Assembly: GCF_003586445.1 (NCBI RefSeq)
Contig: NZ_CP030028.1
Location: 4,672,501 to 4,736,500 of the forward strand
Length of the DNA: 64,000 nt
Reading direction: 5' to 3'
DNA from: Bacillus sp. Y1
Lineage (GTDB): Bacteria > Bacillota > Bacilli > Bacillales > Cytobacillaceae
Made by a program: the position numbers and the translations under genes. A model generated the notes under the pieces. That model searched no databases, was not told the origin of the DNA, and worked only from the letters and a program-made list of their open reading frames with translations. How positions within the stretch are numbered: the stretch's first letter is position 1; every line of letters starts with the position of its first letter. Below are positions 55,023 to 63,897 of the stretch, piece by piece.

Positions 55023-55808
55023 ATGAAAACACTTTTTACTGTCTTGCTTGGAATTGCTTGTTTGACATTACTTTTCTTCGGCAATCTGCATTGGCAGGAA
55101 AAAATTGAAAGAGCAGGAGCTGCTACTGTAAATAAAACTCAAGACATAGAGAAGGAAATATCTGATGAAAACTATACAAAGGAGCAAACCCTTCGGTATG
55201 CTATGAACTGGACTGAGAAAGAAAAACAAAGTCTTCAGACAGCTTTCGCCGAGGACCGTCCCTATCATATCTTGATTGCAGGTTCAATGCTACTAGGACA
55301 GGGAGATACATCTTGGCCATCTCTTTTTAAAAAGGAATTGACAGATGCTTATGGTGAAAATGTCATTACAGTTGTTACAAAATCTTACAGTAATACTACT
55401 GAGGAATTTGTTAAATCAGGAAAACAACAGGAGTTTATAGATGAAAGTGCTGATCTTATTATATGGGAGCCATTCATACTAACAGATAATAGTGTTGTTG
55501 ACATTGAGGATTCTTTAGACAATATTTTAACTGTTATTAATGACGTCAAGGCTAAAAACAGCAACACTATATTCATTCTACAGCCACCTAGTCCTGTGTA
55601 CCATCCTAAGCTCTATAAAAGACAGGTTGAGGCACTAAATGCTTTTGCTAAAGAACACCAAATTCCTTTCCTAAATCATTGGACAAACTGGCCAGATCCT
55701 TCTAGCGAAGAGGTGCTCACTTACTTGTATTCAGGTACAAGTACACCGAATGAAGAGGGACACCGTGTATGGGCAGAGTTTTTAATCGACCGATTTATCA
55801 GTAACTGA
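55023..55808 (+). CDS. Secreted SGNH/GDSL-type hydrolase
   Basis: 261 residues with GGAGGGG ahead of ATG. An N-terminal hydrophobic helix (LFTVLLGIACLTLLFFGNLHW) is a signal anchor. 'YHILIAGSMLLGQGDTSWPSLFKKEL' is block I (the Ser in 'GSMLLGQGD'), 'DLIIWEPFILTDNSVVD' corresponds to the Asn-containing block, and 'NEEGHRVWAEFLI' holds the catalytic His with a preceding acidic residue. Such proteins deacylate sugars or lipids at the cell surface. Divergent from the ywqC operon, so deacetylation of the same polymer is a testable idea. Confidence 0.82.
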   Translation: MKTLFTVLLGIACLTLLFFGNLHWQEKIERAGAATVNKTQDIEKEISDENYTKEQTLRYAMNWTEKEKQSLQTAFAEDRPYHILIAGSMLLGQGDTSWPSLFKKELTDAYGENVITVVTKSYSNTTEEFVKSGKQQEFIDESADLIIWEPFILTDNSVVDIEDSLDNILTVINDVKAKNSNTIFILQPPSPVYHPKLYKRQVEALNAFAKEHQIPFLNHWTNWPDPSSEEVLTYLYSGTSTPNEEGHRVWAEFLIDRFISN

Positions 55809-55809
55809 C

Positions 55810-55846
55810 AGAAACCTACAGAGTTCTTCTCTGTAGGTTTCTTTTT
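55810..55846 (+). terminator. Intrinsic terminator
   Basis: Perfect 14-bp arms AGAAACCTACAGAG / CTCTGTAGGTTTCT followed by a T tract. Confidence 0.88.
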
Positions 55847-55997
55847 ATCTTCATGCTTTTATAAAACACTATTTTTCATACAGGATATTTAACATAGGAT
55901 AAATATCCTTATTTTCTTTATAAATCTACTTTATTCTCATACCTTATGGTAGGATAGAAGTATTAAACTTAGTAGATTTAGGAGGATTTGTCAAAAA

Positions 55998-57050
55998 ATG
56001 AAGAAAAAAGTCGTATCCCTCACATCCGCTGTTCTGTTAACTTCATCTTTTGCTACACAGACCCTAGCAAATACATATACTGTTCAAAAGGGTGACACCC
56101 TATATCGAATTGCCACTAAATATAATACATCTGTAACAGCTTTAAAATCGCTTAACCAATTGTCTACGGATCACATTTCTATTAATCAAGTACTACAAGT
56201 TGAAGCAAGTGCTTCACCTGTACAATCGATACAAACTCCACCAACAAATACATCAACCGAAGTAAAATATCACACGGTTGTATCTGGGGATAGCCTAAGC
56301 AAAATTGCAAAGCTATATAAAATATCTCTTTCCGACCTACGAAGTTGGAACAACCTAACTAGTGATTTAATTTTCCCTGGTCAGAGATTTGTGGTTTCCA
56401 ATCCTGGTACCGTTACTAGTACACCGGTTATAGCTCCTTCTCCTGCTACACCTACAACAGTTACTCCGGTGCAAAACACAACACCAACATCTAACTCTAT
56501 TGCTATTGAATATAGTGTAAAAAGTGGAGATACTTTGAGTAGGATTGGTTCTGCCTATGGACTAACTGTTCAAGATCTTAAAATGTTGAATGGGTTAAAC
56601 TCAGACATGATATATGTAGGCCAGAAGCTTGTTGTTAGTAAGGCTGTCTCTGTACAAACACCTTCTCCTGTGACGTCACCGGTTAGTAGTAACACCCCAG
56701 TTGTAGAGATAGCAAAAACTTTACTAGGGGTACCTTACTTATGGGGAGGAAGTACTCCTTCTGGATTTGACTGTAGTGGTTTTATCCATTATGTATTTAA
56801 TCAGACTGGAACGAATATTGGACGTTACTCTACGGAAGGTTACTATAGTCGTTCTTATTATATAGATCAACCTCAGGTTGGTGATCTCGTATTCTTTGAA
56901 AATACATATAAAGCAGGAATCTCCCATATGGGAATCTATCTCGGAAACAATGAATTTATTCATGCAGATGGAACAAAGGGTGTTATGGTAACAAGCCTTG
57001 ACAACACTTATTACAAGCAGCGTTTTGATGGGTATAAGAGATTCTACTAA
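55998..57050 (+). CDS. LysM-NlpC/P60 D,L-endopeptidase (LytE/LytF/CwlS-like)
   Basis: 350 residues. A signal peptide (…SSFATQTLANT) is followed by three LysM modules (YTVQKGDTLYRIATKYN, YHTVVSGDSLSKIAKLYK, YSVKSGDTLSRIGSAYG) joined by Ser/Thr/Pro-rich linkers and a C-terminal NlpC/P60 domain with catalytic Cys in 'GSTPSGFDCSGFIHYVF', His in 'GISHMGIYLGNNEFIHA', and a polar third residue nearby. It cuts between D-Glu and diaminopimelate in the stem peptide of the wall and takes part in growth or cell separation. Confidence 0.95.
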   Translation: MKKKVVSLTSAVLLTSSFATQTLANTYTVQKGDTLYRIATKYNTSVTALKSLNQLSTDHISINQVLQVEASASPVQSIQTPPTNTSTEVKYHTVVSGDSLSKIAKLYKISLSDLRSWNNLTSDLIFPGQRFVVSNPGTVTSTPVIAPSPATPTTVTPVQNTTPTSNSIAIEYSVKSGDTLSRIGSAYGLTVQDLKMLNGLNSDMIYVGQKLVVSKAVSVQTPSPVTSPVSSNTPVVEIAKTLLGVPYLWGGSTPSGFDCSGFIHYVFNQTGTNIGRYSTEGYYSRSYYIDQPQVGDLVFFENTYKAGISHMGIYLGNNEFIHADGTKGVMVTSLDNTYYKQRFDGYKRFY

Positions 57051-57060
57051 AGATATGACA

Positions 57061-57090
57061 AAGCACCTCCTACTAACGGAGGTGCTTTTC
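57061..57090 (+). terminator. Intrinsic terminator
   Basis: Perfect arms AAGCACCTCC / GGAGGTGCTT, 7-base loop, T-rich tail. Confidence 0.88.
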
Positions 57091-57299
57091 TGCACAATTA
57101 ATTATATGAATATTCACAAACTTTTTGGAAGGGAATTATATTCCTACTTTCCTCGATGAAACTTTTTCTATATAATGGGTTTATGATTGTATTTTCCTAG
57201 TAGATTGGAAATTTTTTAAAGTTAAACTATTAAAAAATAGGAATCTTCTCCGATGTTATATAGTAACAGACGTATTCTTACTAGAAATGAGGATTCTCA

Positions 57300-58217
57300 G
57301 TGATTAATATAAATGAAAAGGATTTTATTGAAACTGTTCAAGTCAAAGGGTTGCAAGTATCTTTACTAGCCTCCAGCAGTTCAACCGAGATCATTCATCA
57401 CAAATTAGAACATGGAGCAAATTGGGCATTAGAGCCTGAAGAGGGTTGGATGGCTCTAGAGTATCTTCTAATCTTAAGTGGTGAGCTAAAAACCTTCCCA
57501 TATAACGAAAAAATACCAAACCTTAAAGCTGGTGATTCTTTCTTTAGACATCCTGTTAAAGAAGTTTATACTTTCCAAGCAGTTGGTACTACTGAATTCC
57601 TATATGTGACATCACAACCAATTTTCCATCGATATAGTAAAATTGTAAATGAAATGATAGAGTTAGTGAAATCTATTGAAGCTAAAGATGGATACACTCT
57701 TAATCATTGTACAAGAATTACTCGCCTTTCTATGTTAGTCGGGGAGGCAATGGGAATGGATTCAGAGCAGATTTTAAAACTAAATTTGGCTTCCTTCTTT
57801 CATGATGTTGGTAAGGTTGAAATACCTGAAAATATACTTAAAAAACCTGGGAAGTTAACCGATGAGGAATGGATTACTATGCGAAAGCATCCTACCATTG
57901 GAAGAAGTTTATTGGAAGGGTCAAATATCCCTGTACTTGCATCAGTTGCAAAAATAGTGGAACAGCATCACGAACGATATGACGGAAAAGGTTATCCAAA
58001 AGGTTTAGCTGGAGATGACATATCTATTGAGGCTGCTATTATTTCTGTCGTAGATTCTTTTGATGCCATGACAACCGATCGAGTCTACCAAGAAAGAAGA
58101 TCCCCAGAGTATGCACTTAATGAATTATTACAATGTCGAGGGACTATGTATCATCCTGAGGTTGTTGATAAGTTTATAGAATTAAAAGATACTATACTAG
58201 GAGTGAGCGAAAAGTGA
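57300..58217 (+). CDS. HD-GYP domain protein with N-terminal cupin-like sensor
   Basis: 305 residues from GTG at 57300 (GAGG ahead). The first ~115 residues look like a cupin ('HGANWALEPEEGWMALEYLLILSGELKTF', 'NLKAGDSFFRHPVKEVYTFQAVGTTEFLYVTSQP'). Residues from about 135 hold an HD-GYP domain: 'HCTRITRLS', 'SFFHDVGKVEIPENILKKPGKLTDEEW', 'MRKHPTIG', 'VEQHHERYDGKGYPKGLAGDDI' (GYP present) and 'VVDSFDAMTTDR'. HD-GYP proteins hydrolyse c-di-GMP. All metal ligands seem present, so it is probably active. It overlaps the next gene by four bases. Confidence 0.92.
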   Translation: MININEKDFIETVQVKGLQVSLLASSSSTEIIHHKLEHGANWALEPEEGWMALEYLLILSGELKTFPYNEKIPNLKAGDSFFRHPVKEVYTFQAVGTTEFLYVTSQPIFHRYSKIVNEMIELVKSIEAKDGYTLNHCTRITRLSMLVGEAMGMDSEQILKLNLASFFHDVGKVEIPENILKKPGKLTDEEWITMRKHPTIGRSLLEGSNIPVLASVAKIVEQHHERYDGKGYPKGLAGDDISIEAAIISVVDSFDAMTTDRVYQERRSPEYALNELLQCRGTMYHPEVVDKFIELKDTILGVSEK

Positions 58218-58537
58218 AAAAAGTATTATTTTCTTTTGTAGCATTATTAATTTTTGCTATCAGCGTAGCGGTTTCACCTGCAAAAGCAGCTTATTTACCA
58301 GAATATGATAAGTATGTAGAAGTTTCTTATGAAGAAGCACGCGCTATTGCTGATTTATTAGGATTAAAGGGTGTTCCACTTGGTGAAGAAACTGCTAAAT
58401 TATCATTTGAAATCCAAGAAGCGATGATTGCAAAGATTGAATCTATTATTAACAAAGAGATTGATCACTACTATATCTGGTTAACAGTTAATGGAGAACC
58501 CGTACTAGGAATTGACCCTCCTGTAGTTTTAATTTAA
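58214..58537 (+). CDS. Small secreted protein coupled to the HD-GYP gene
   Basis: 107 residues. GTG overlaps the preceding stop (GTGA), so translation is coupled. A signal peptide (KKVLFSFVALLIFAISVAVSPAKA, cleaved after AKA) gives a mature acidic protein of about 80 residues with helices 'SYEEARAIADLLGLKG' and 'KLSFEIQEAMIAKIESIINKEIDHYYIWLTVNGEPVLGIDPP'. No cysteine and no recognised family. Pairing with a c-di-GMP phosphodiesterase is unusual and suggests an exported partner or output. Confidence 0.75.
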   Translation: MKKVLFSFVALLIFAISVAVSPAKAAYLPEYDKYVEVSYEEARAIADLLGLKGVPLGEETAKLSFEIQEAMIAKIESIINKEIDHYYIWLTVNGEPVLGIDPPVVLI

Positions 58538-58540
58538 GTA

Positions 58541-58579
58541 AAAATAAAACCTCGGTAATAATACCGAGGTTTTATTTTT
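58541..58579. terminator. Bidirectional intrinsic terminator
   Basis: Arms AAAATAAAACCTCGGTA / TACCGAGGTTTTATTTT. It overlaps the stop of the VOC gene on the other strand. Confidence 0.88.
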
Positions 58580-58958
58580 CATAGAATTCAATAGGCAACC
58601 CATCAGGATCAGCAAAAAACGTGAATTTTTTCTCCGTAAATTCATCTATCCTAATCGATTCCACATCAATTCCTTTTCCCTGTAATTCCTCTACCGCTTC
58701 TTCTATGTTGTCTACCTCAAAAGCCAAGTGTCGTAATCCAGCAGCCTCTGGAAAGCTCGGTCTATCTGGCGGATTTAGAAATGAAAATAATTCTATTTGA
58801 TATTGACCGTTTACCTCTAGGTCGAGTTTATAAGAGTCCCTTTCTTTTCGATATACTTCGTTCTTTGGTGTTAGACCGAGGATCTCAGTATAAAATTTCT
58901 TTGATATTTCATAGTTTCTGCAAATGATTGCTATGTGATGAATTTTGTTTAGTTTCAA
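58572..58958 (-). CDS. VOC (glyoxalase I-like) family protein
   Basis: 128 residues from TTG at 58958 with GGAGGGG ahead. 'IHHIAIICRNYEISKKFYTEILGL' (first His ligand), 'YQIELFSF' (Glu), 'GLRHLAFEVDNIEEAVEEL' (second His) and 'FFADPDGLPIEFYE' (second Glu) give the four metal ligands of the YaeR/GloA2-like vicinal oxygen chelate group. Substrate unknown: lyase, isomerase or resistance functions are all found in the family. Monocistronic. Confidence 0.9.
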   Translation of the reverse strand: MKLNKIHHIAIICRNYEISKKFYTEILGLTPKNEVYRKERDSYKLDLEVNGQYQIELFSFLNPPDRPSFPEAAGLRHLAFEVDNIEEAVEELQGKGIDVESIRIDEFTEKKFTFFADPDGLPIEFYEK

Positions 58959-59015
58959 TGCTACCCCTCCATTACAAAAATATTGACCCCTCCTTTGTCA
59001 GAGGGGCCGTTTCAG

Positions 59016-61019
59016 TTATTCTGTTTGAAACACTCTTTTTACTTTTTCAACTACTACCTTCGAACCGCCTCTACCTTCTACGTTCTCGATCATCATCGCG
59101 ACAAGCAGGCTTGGGTTTTCAGTATTATAGGCTACGAACCAGCCGTTTTCTTTGCCGGCTTCATTTTGCTTTTCTTTAAATTCGGCTGTACCTGTTTTCC
59201 CAGCTAGTGGGTAGCCTTCCATCTTTGCTGCATTTGCTGTACCTCTTGGATTGTCAACCACTTGCTTTAGTGATTCATTTAATCTTGTTACATTTTCTTG
59301 GTCGAGTAGACCTGACTTCCATACTTGACTATCTTCGTCATCTAGTAAAAGGGTTGGCTTAATCATATTTCCGTTGTTCACTAGCATGGTGTATGTGCTA
59401 GCCAGATGAAGGACACTCATTTCGACCTGTCCTTGGCCGTATCCTGAGTCTGCTAATGTAACTTCGGAACTCATATCACCATAGGTTGACGTTTCTATTG
59501 GGAAAAGGAAATCTGATTCTTCTTCAAATCCGAATGCCTTTAAGCCTTGTTCAAATTTATCTTTGCCCAGGTCTAATGAAGCTTGAGCAAAGTACACATT
59601 ATCCGAGTAAAGAAGTGCATCAGCTAAATTGACTGGTGCGTTCGGATCGGTCACTCTTGTGACATAATAGCTTCCCCACGAGGAATCCTTTTGCCATTGC
59701 TTACCGCTCAACTGCATTGTTTTTTCCCAATCTGTTGTTCCCGCTTGAAGGGCAATGGCCGCTGTTAGTGGCTTTATGACAGATCCTGGTGCGTAATTTG
59801 CTTTAAAACGATTTAGTAATGGCTGTTTGGGATCTTCCTCTAGGACTTTCCAGTCAGCTGCTGTTGCTCCAAGAGAAAGCTTGTTAGGATCAAAGCTCGG
59901 ACTGCTAATAAGTGCGAGTGTTTCCCCAGTTGTTGGATGAATGGCTGTCCCCATTCCCGCCTCTCCTTGGAGTTCGATATACATATCCTTTTGAACTGTC
60001 CCATCAATTGTTAACCTTACATTTTCGCCTTCTTTGACAGGCTTTTCAGCTAGCATGGTTTCTGTTCCGTCTTCTTTTTGAATCAGAATCTGTACTCCTG
60101 ATTCCCCTTTTAGACGTTTTTCCAGAACCTGTTCTAGTCCTCTTTTTCCGATTACATCATTCGAAGAGTATGTGCCTGGATCTTGCTTTTCCAGCTCTTC
60201 TGCTGTAATAGCTCCCACGTATCCAATAAGGTGGGCGGCAGCATCACCGAACGGATACACACGAGCCTCGACAGTTTTTCTCTGGACGCCAGGGATTTGA
60301 CCAAGCTGTGCTCTGAGTTCTGTATCGTTTTCCGAAATGGTCTTTAGTGGTACAAAATAATCGGGCTTAACCCAACTAGCGTTTAATGCTTTTTCTACAC
60401 TTTCTTTCGTCATACCAAGAACGGTTGCGAGTTGTTCAATAACTGCTGCTTCCTGTCCTTCTATGTCTTTCGGAACTACTCCCACCTCAAGAGCTGTTCC
60501 AGTTGTTGCTAACTCAAGTCCGTTACGATCCAGAATGTCTCCCCGCTTCGGTGTGGTGGTGTTAATTCCAACCTTGTCACCGTCTTTTAGGTCAGGAAAT
60601 ATATATGTAGTATCCCAGTTAAGGTACCAGTTAGTGTTATCTTCACGCTCTTCCTTTGTTAACCGCGCATCATGCTCAAAGGAAATCTCACCGGCAACGC
60701 TACCCATGCTAACGGTAAAAGGAAGACTTGCTTCTGTGACCTTTTTGTCACGTTCCTTTTCTTCTGTTGGCTTTTCATAGGTGACTTTTAAGTTAGTGAT
60801 GCCAAGGTCATTGTATATTTTCTTGTACCGTTCAACAAACTCATCCTTTTTAACGCTTTCCCTCGCCTCTGCTGAAAGGTAGCTATACATTTCCTCAAAC
60901 TTTTGATCGTTCCATAGCTTTACATAAGATAATAATCGATCCTCTGGTTGAGTTTCCTTGTTACAGCTAGTTAGTATGAGAAGTACTAAAATAATTACTA
61001 CTCCTAGAAATTTCTTCAT
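59016..61019 (-). CDS. pbpC: Class B penicillin-binding protein, MecA/PBP3-like lipoprotein
   Basis: 667 residues. A lipoprotein signal ends in the lipobox 'LILTSC', followed by a MecA-N (NTF2-like) domain ('DRLLSYVKLWNDQKFEEMYSYLSAEARE'), a PBP dimerisation domain ('RGDILDRNGLELATTGTALEVGV') and the transpeptidase domain. Active-site motifs are SxxK in 'APGSVIKPLT', SxN in 'LLYSDNVYFAQ' and KTG in 'LAGKTGTAEF'. It cross-links peptidoglycan and is related to B. subtilis PBP3 and low-affinity PBP2a. GGAGG lies before the ATG. Confidence 0.95.
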   Translation of the reverse strand: MKKFLGVVIILVLLILTSCNKETQPEDRLLSYVKLWNDQKFEEMYSYLSAEARESVKKDEFVERYKKIYNDLGITNLKVTYEKPTEEKERDKKVTEASLPFTVSMGSVAGEISFEHDARLTKEEREDNTNWYLNWDTTYIFPDLKDGDKVGINTTTPKRGDILDRNGLELATTGTALEVGVVPKDIEGQEAAVIEQLATVLGMTKESVEKALNASWVKPDYFVPLKTISENDTELRAQLGQIPGVQRKTVEARVYPFGDAAAHLIGYVGAITAEELEKQDPGTYSSNDVIGKRGLEQVLEKRLKGESGVQILIQKEDGTETMLAEKPVKEGENVRLTIDGTVQKDMYIELQGEAGMGTAIHPTTGETLALISSPSFDPNKLSLGATAADWKVLEEDPKQPLLNRFKANYAPGSVIKPLTAAIALQAGTTDWEKTMQLSGKQWQKDSSWGSYYVTRVTDPNAPVNLADALLYSDNVYFAQASLDLGKDKFEQGLKAFGFEEESDFLFPIETSTYGDMSSEVTLADSGYGQGQVEMSVLHLASTYTMLVNNGNMIKPTLLLDDEDSQVWKSGLLDQENVTRLNESLKQVVDNPRGTANAAKMEGYPLAGKTGTAEFKEKQNEAGKENGWFVAYNTENPSLLVAMMIENVEGRGGSKVVVEKVKRVFQTE

Positions 61020-61218
61020 AACCTTCCTCCTTTACCATTTATTTTACAACAAAACTCAACTAAATGGCCTAAATAGATGAAACCATTTCTCCCCTTTAGT
61101 TTTTAAAGCGAAAAAATTGTAAAAATATTTTAGGAAAACGCTTACACCATTCAGCAATAACCGCATAATCTGTCAGTTATTCTTTAATAAATTACGGTTA
61201 CTCTAAGGAGGTACTCTG

Positions 61219-61320
61219 ATGTTCAAGGAGAATGACTTCATTACTGGTATGAGATGGGGCTTATTGGTTAGCCTCCCGATATGGGTAGGAGTAGCTTTCA
61301 TTATTAAATATCATTGGTAG
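61219..61320 (+). CDS. 33-residue single-span membrane peptide
   Basis: ATG at 61219 with a strong AAGGAGG site 7-8 bases ahead. A charged, short N-terminus (MFKENDFITGMRW) is followed by one hydrophobic helix ending 'IIKYHW'. A terminator (61357-61386) closes it off. No family recognised. The excellent ribosome site and terminator make it likely to be expressed. Confidence 0.65.
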   Translation: MFKENDFITGMRWGLLVSLPIWVGVAFIIKYHW

Positions 61321-61356
61321 CCGTAAGGAATTAAATTTATAATGTATATTTTTTTG

Positions 61357-61386
61357 AAGCCACTCTTCAACTTGAAGTGTGGCTTT
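61357..61386 (+). terminator. Intrinsic terminator
   Basis: AAGCCAC..CTTCAA and TTGAAG..GTGGCTT arms with one bulged base, followed by a short T-rich tail. Confidence 0.6.
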
Positions 61387-61503
61387 CATATTTCTTAGAC
61401 AGAAACCTGTATTTCCATAACAACTTAATATCCGCCATTACCCAGTTTGGTGCTTGGCCTCTAAAGGGAAAAGAATACCATAAAAAAACCGAGGTGATAT
61501 ATT

Positions 61504-62337
61504 ATGGTAAAAATCTTTATTGATCCCGGGCATGGGGGAACTGATTCAGGTGCTGTGGGCAACGGGATTCAGGAAAAGAATGTTACGTTACAAATCGGTC
61601 TAAGAATTAGAGACATTCTTGAAAGAGATTATTCCAATGTGTCGGTAAGAATGAGTCGTACGGGTGATACAACGGTTTCCTTAAACCAACGTTCCAACGC
61701 CGCGAATTCTTGGGGTGCTGACTTCCTTTATTCGGTTCATGTGAACTCAGGTGGAGGGGTTGGTTACGAGGATTATATATACAGTGGCTTGTCTAGTACT
61801 TCTCGTACTGCTCAAATGCAACGTACCATCCATTCTGAAATTATGGCAAGAAACAATATGAATGACAGAGGAACGAAGAAAGCCGATTTCCATATGCTTC
61901 GTGAAACAAGTATGGACGCTGTTTTAACAGAGAATGGCTTCATTGATAATGCTGGTGATGCGGCAAAAATGAAGGATCCAGCGTGGATTGAGTCGGTAGC
62001 TAGAGGGCATGTGGTTGGATTAGAAAAAATCTATAATCTTACCAGAAACGGAAATGCTCCTTCCGCATCGACTCCTGTTGCTTCACCGACACCAGCCCCG
62101 TCATCAGGTAGAACTGTCTATTTACCAGCCTCCGCTGACACTTGGAGAATCTATAATGTGGATGCTGCACCGGTAAGAGCAAACGCAATTGGGCAGTTGA
62201 GACCTTCCAAATTCGGTGGACTTTCTTATCGTATTGTTGCAGAAGGAAATGAGCCTTACACATATATTATTGATACTGCTGATTTTGGGAGAATAAAAAT
62301 TTATGCTCATCCTAATACAGGTGCTGTAATTAAATAG
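61504..62337 (+). CDS. N-acetylmuramoyl-L-alanine amidase (Amidase_3), endolysin/CwlC-like
   Basis: 277 residues, with GAGGTG ahead of ATG. The amidase domain starts at residue 1 ('KIFIDPGHGGTDSGAVGNGIQEKNVTLQIG', first His), with 'NSWGADFLYSVHVNSGGG' (His-Val-Asn) and 'DAVLTENGFIDNAGDAAKM' (catalytic Glu). There is no signal peptide, so it acts from the cytoplasm on lysis (mother-cell or phage-type). A Ser/Pro linker leads to a C-terminal module ('RTVYLPASADTWRIYNVDAAPVRAN...IDTADFGRIKIYAHPNTGAVIK') resembling the Amidase02_C wall-binding domain of Bacillus endolysins. No other phage gene is nearby. Confidence 0.9.
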   Translation: MVKIFIDPGHGGTDSGAVGNGIQEKNVTLQIGLRIRDILERDYSNVSVRMSRTGDTTVSLNQRSNAANSWGADFLYSVHVNSGGGVGYEDYIYSGLSSTSRTAQMQRTIHSEIMARNNMNDRGTKKADFHMLRETSMDAVLTENGFIDNAGDAAKMKDPAWIESVARGHVVGLEKIYNLTRNGNAPSASTPVASPTPAPSSGRTVYLPASADTWRIYNVDAAPVRANAIGQLRPSKFGGLSYRIVAEGNEPYTYIIDTADFGRIKIYAHPNTGAVIK

Positions 62338-62345
62338 TAGTACTT

Positions 62346-62372
62346 GCCCCGAGGAATTTCGGGGCTATACTT
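62346..62372 (+). terminator. Intrinsic terminator of the amidase gene
   Basis: Arms GCCCCGA / TCGGGGC with a 6-base loop, then TATACTTTTT. Confidence 0.85.
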
Positions 62373-62401
62373 TTTGGGTTGAAGTACAAACATTTTATAA
62401 T

Positions 62402-62548
62402 CTAATTTTTCAGCTTTTCTTTCTTTCTCTCTATGCTTGAACAAATTGTTTTCTCCAACTGTTCCAAATCCTCAAGAGTTTTAACATCTTGGTTTATATA
62501 CCTAATAGTTTTCTTAATATTCTTTGGTAGCTTATCGAAGGGTTTCAT
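62402..62548 (-). CDS. Small charged hypothetical protein
   Basis: 48 residues from ATG at 62548 with AGAGG about 11 bases ahead. The protein is helical and charged, with the pattern 'MKPFDKLPKNIKKTIRYI' then a coiled-coil-like C-terminus ending 'RKKEKLKN'. No membrane segment. It resembles short conserved Bacillaceae proteins of unknown function, but I cannot name one. Confidence 0.5.
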   Translation of the reverse strand: MKPFDKLPKNIKKTIRYINQDVKTLEDLEQLEKTICSSIERKKEKLKN

Positions 62549-62631
62549 TCTATGTATTACCTCTCATTATTTAAATATATATTTTCTAACCATTTTAGAT
62601 TCAGTCTTGCTGATAATCAATGCAACAAAAA

Positions 62632-62662
62632 AATAAACCTTACACGTAGTGTAAGGTTTATT
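62632..62662 (-). terminator. Intrinsic terminator of the HlyD-like gene
   Basis: Perfect 14-bp arms AATAAACCTTACAC / GTGTAAGGTTTATT with a 3-base loop, T-rich minus-strand tail. Confidence 0.85.
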
Positions 62663-62672
62663 ACTTAATTAA

Positions 62673-63881
62673 TCAATTTACCAAAAGACCTTTTACAACT
62701 AATTTAAGCGCCTGTCTCTTCCCGATTTCCTTAAATACACTTTTTGTTAGTTTTTTCGGTTGAAGTGAGGTGAAGAAGTGGTTTTTATTTTTGAGGGTGT
62801 TAGCAGTGAGAACTACTTTTTCCCCCTCTTGAGCGTTTGCTTTGATTTCTTTTACATGGTTGAGTTGTAAGCCTGTTTCAATTTGGCGACGTTCAATGGT
62901 TCCATTAGCCATCATGACATACATATACGACTTCGTACCTTTTTTCTTAATCGAGTTAGTTGAAACGGTCAGAGCATCGTTTATTTCGTTTGTGATGATT
63001 TTCAAGTCCACGTTTGAACCGAAAGGAATGGTTGAACTAGGCTGTTCATTTAATTGTATTATGTACGAATATTGAGTTTCCCTTTTTTCCTTTGGCTCTT
63101 TTTTCGGAAGGGTGGAGATGCTTGAAATGGTTCCTTCCAATTTATCTTTTTGAAGGCTTGATGTTATTACTACCTTCATCCCCTCATCAAAGGTTGATAT
63201 CTCTTTTTCTGTGAGAGTGGCTTCTACCTGTAGGTCGTTCGATGTAATAGTAACGATCGGGTTATTTAAATCATGACGAATTTCTTTGACGATTCCAGCT
63301 ATTTTACTGTTAATCGTAAGACTGGATAAGCCCTGGTCCATACTTGCAAGTGCCGTTTCTTGCTTGTCGAGATCAGCTTCAAGTCTACTTACCTGTAATT
63401 CTTTTTCATAGATTTCAATTTCAAGCGAGTTGGCCATGATTGTGTTTGATGATTCATTTTCTTCGGTTGTTGAGCTTTCTATATCACTTAATAGGTCATC
63501 TAAGTTGTCAATATTGTCTTCAAGAGCTTCTATTTCATCTTCGAGTCGTGATATTTCTAGTTGATTTTGGGCGATAGCCACGTTAATATCTACGGAGGAA
63601 AGCTCTAAGATAGGAGTGTTTTCTTCCACCTGATCCCCTTCTTTAACAAGAAATGCTTCGAAATCCCCCGTATTCTCCTCGTAGTAGATATATTCCTCTT
63701 CAACGGGTGTTATCAAACCCTTATCGGTATGTGATTCTACTAAGTTCTGCTCCTTGACGGTTGTCCATGTATCTACGTAGCTGAGCCTCTTGATTTCACT
63801 ATCCTTTTTGTAGATAAGGTAGAGATTGCCGATCATGAATAGAGTGCCAACAAGGATGACTGTCCAATTTTTCCAGTTCAT
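62673..63881 (-). CDS. HlyD/RND-type membrane fusion (adaptor) protein
   Basis: About 402 residues from ATG at 63881 with AAAGGAG ahead. One N-terminal membrane helix (WTVILVGTLFMIGNLYLIY) is followed by a barrel-sandwich hybrid ('FEAFLVKEGDQVEENTPILELSSVDINVAI'), a long coiled coil ('EISRLEDEIEALEDNIDNLDDLLSD...VSRLEADLDKQETALASM') and the returning lipoyl half ('SLTINSKIAGIVKEI'), then beta-barrel sequence. This is the adaptor of an ABC- or RND-type efflux system. A membrane protein gene lies directly upstream in the same operon. Cargo unknown. Confidence 0.87.
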   Translation of the reverse strand: MNWKNWTVILVGTLFMIGNLYLIYKKDSEIKRLSYVDTWTTVKEQNLVESHTDKGLITPVEEEYIYYEENTGDFEAFLVKEGDQVEENTPILELSSVDINVAIAQNQLEISRLEDEIEALEDNIDNLDDLLSDIESSTTEENESSNTIMANSLEIEIYEKELQVSRLEADLDKQETALASMDQGLSSLTINSKIAGIVKEIRHDLNNPIVTITSNDLQVEATLTEKEISTFDEGMKVVITSSLQKDKLEGTISSISTLPKKEPKEKRETQYSYIIQLNEQPSSTIPFGSNVDLKIITNEINDALTVSTNSIKKKGTKSYMYVMMANGTIERRQIETGLQLNHVKEIKANAQEGEKVVLTANTLKNKNHFFTSLQPKKLTKSVFKEIGKRQALKLVVKGLLVN

Positions 63882-63897
63882 AAATCTAGCAACTCCT

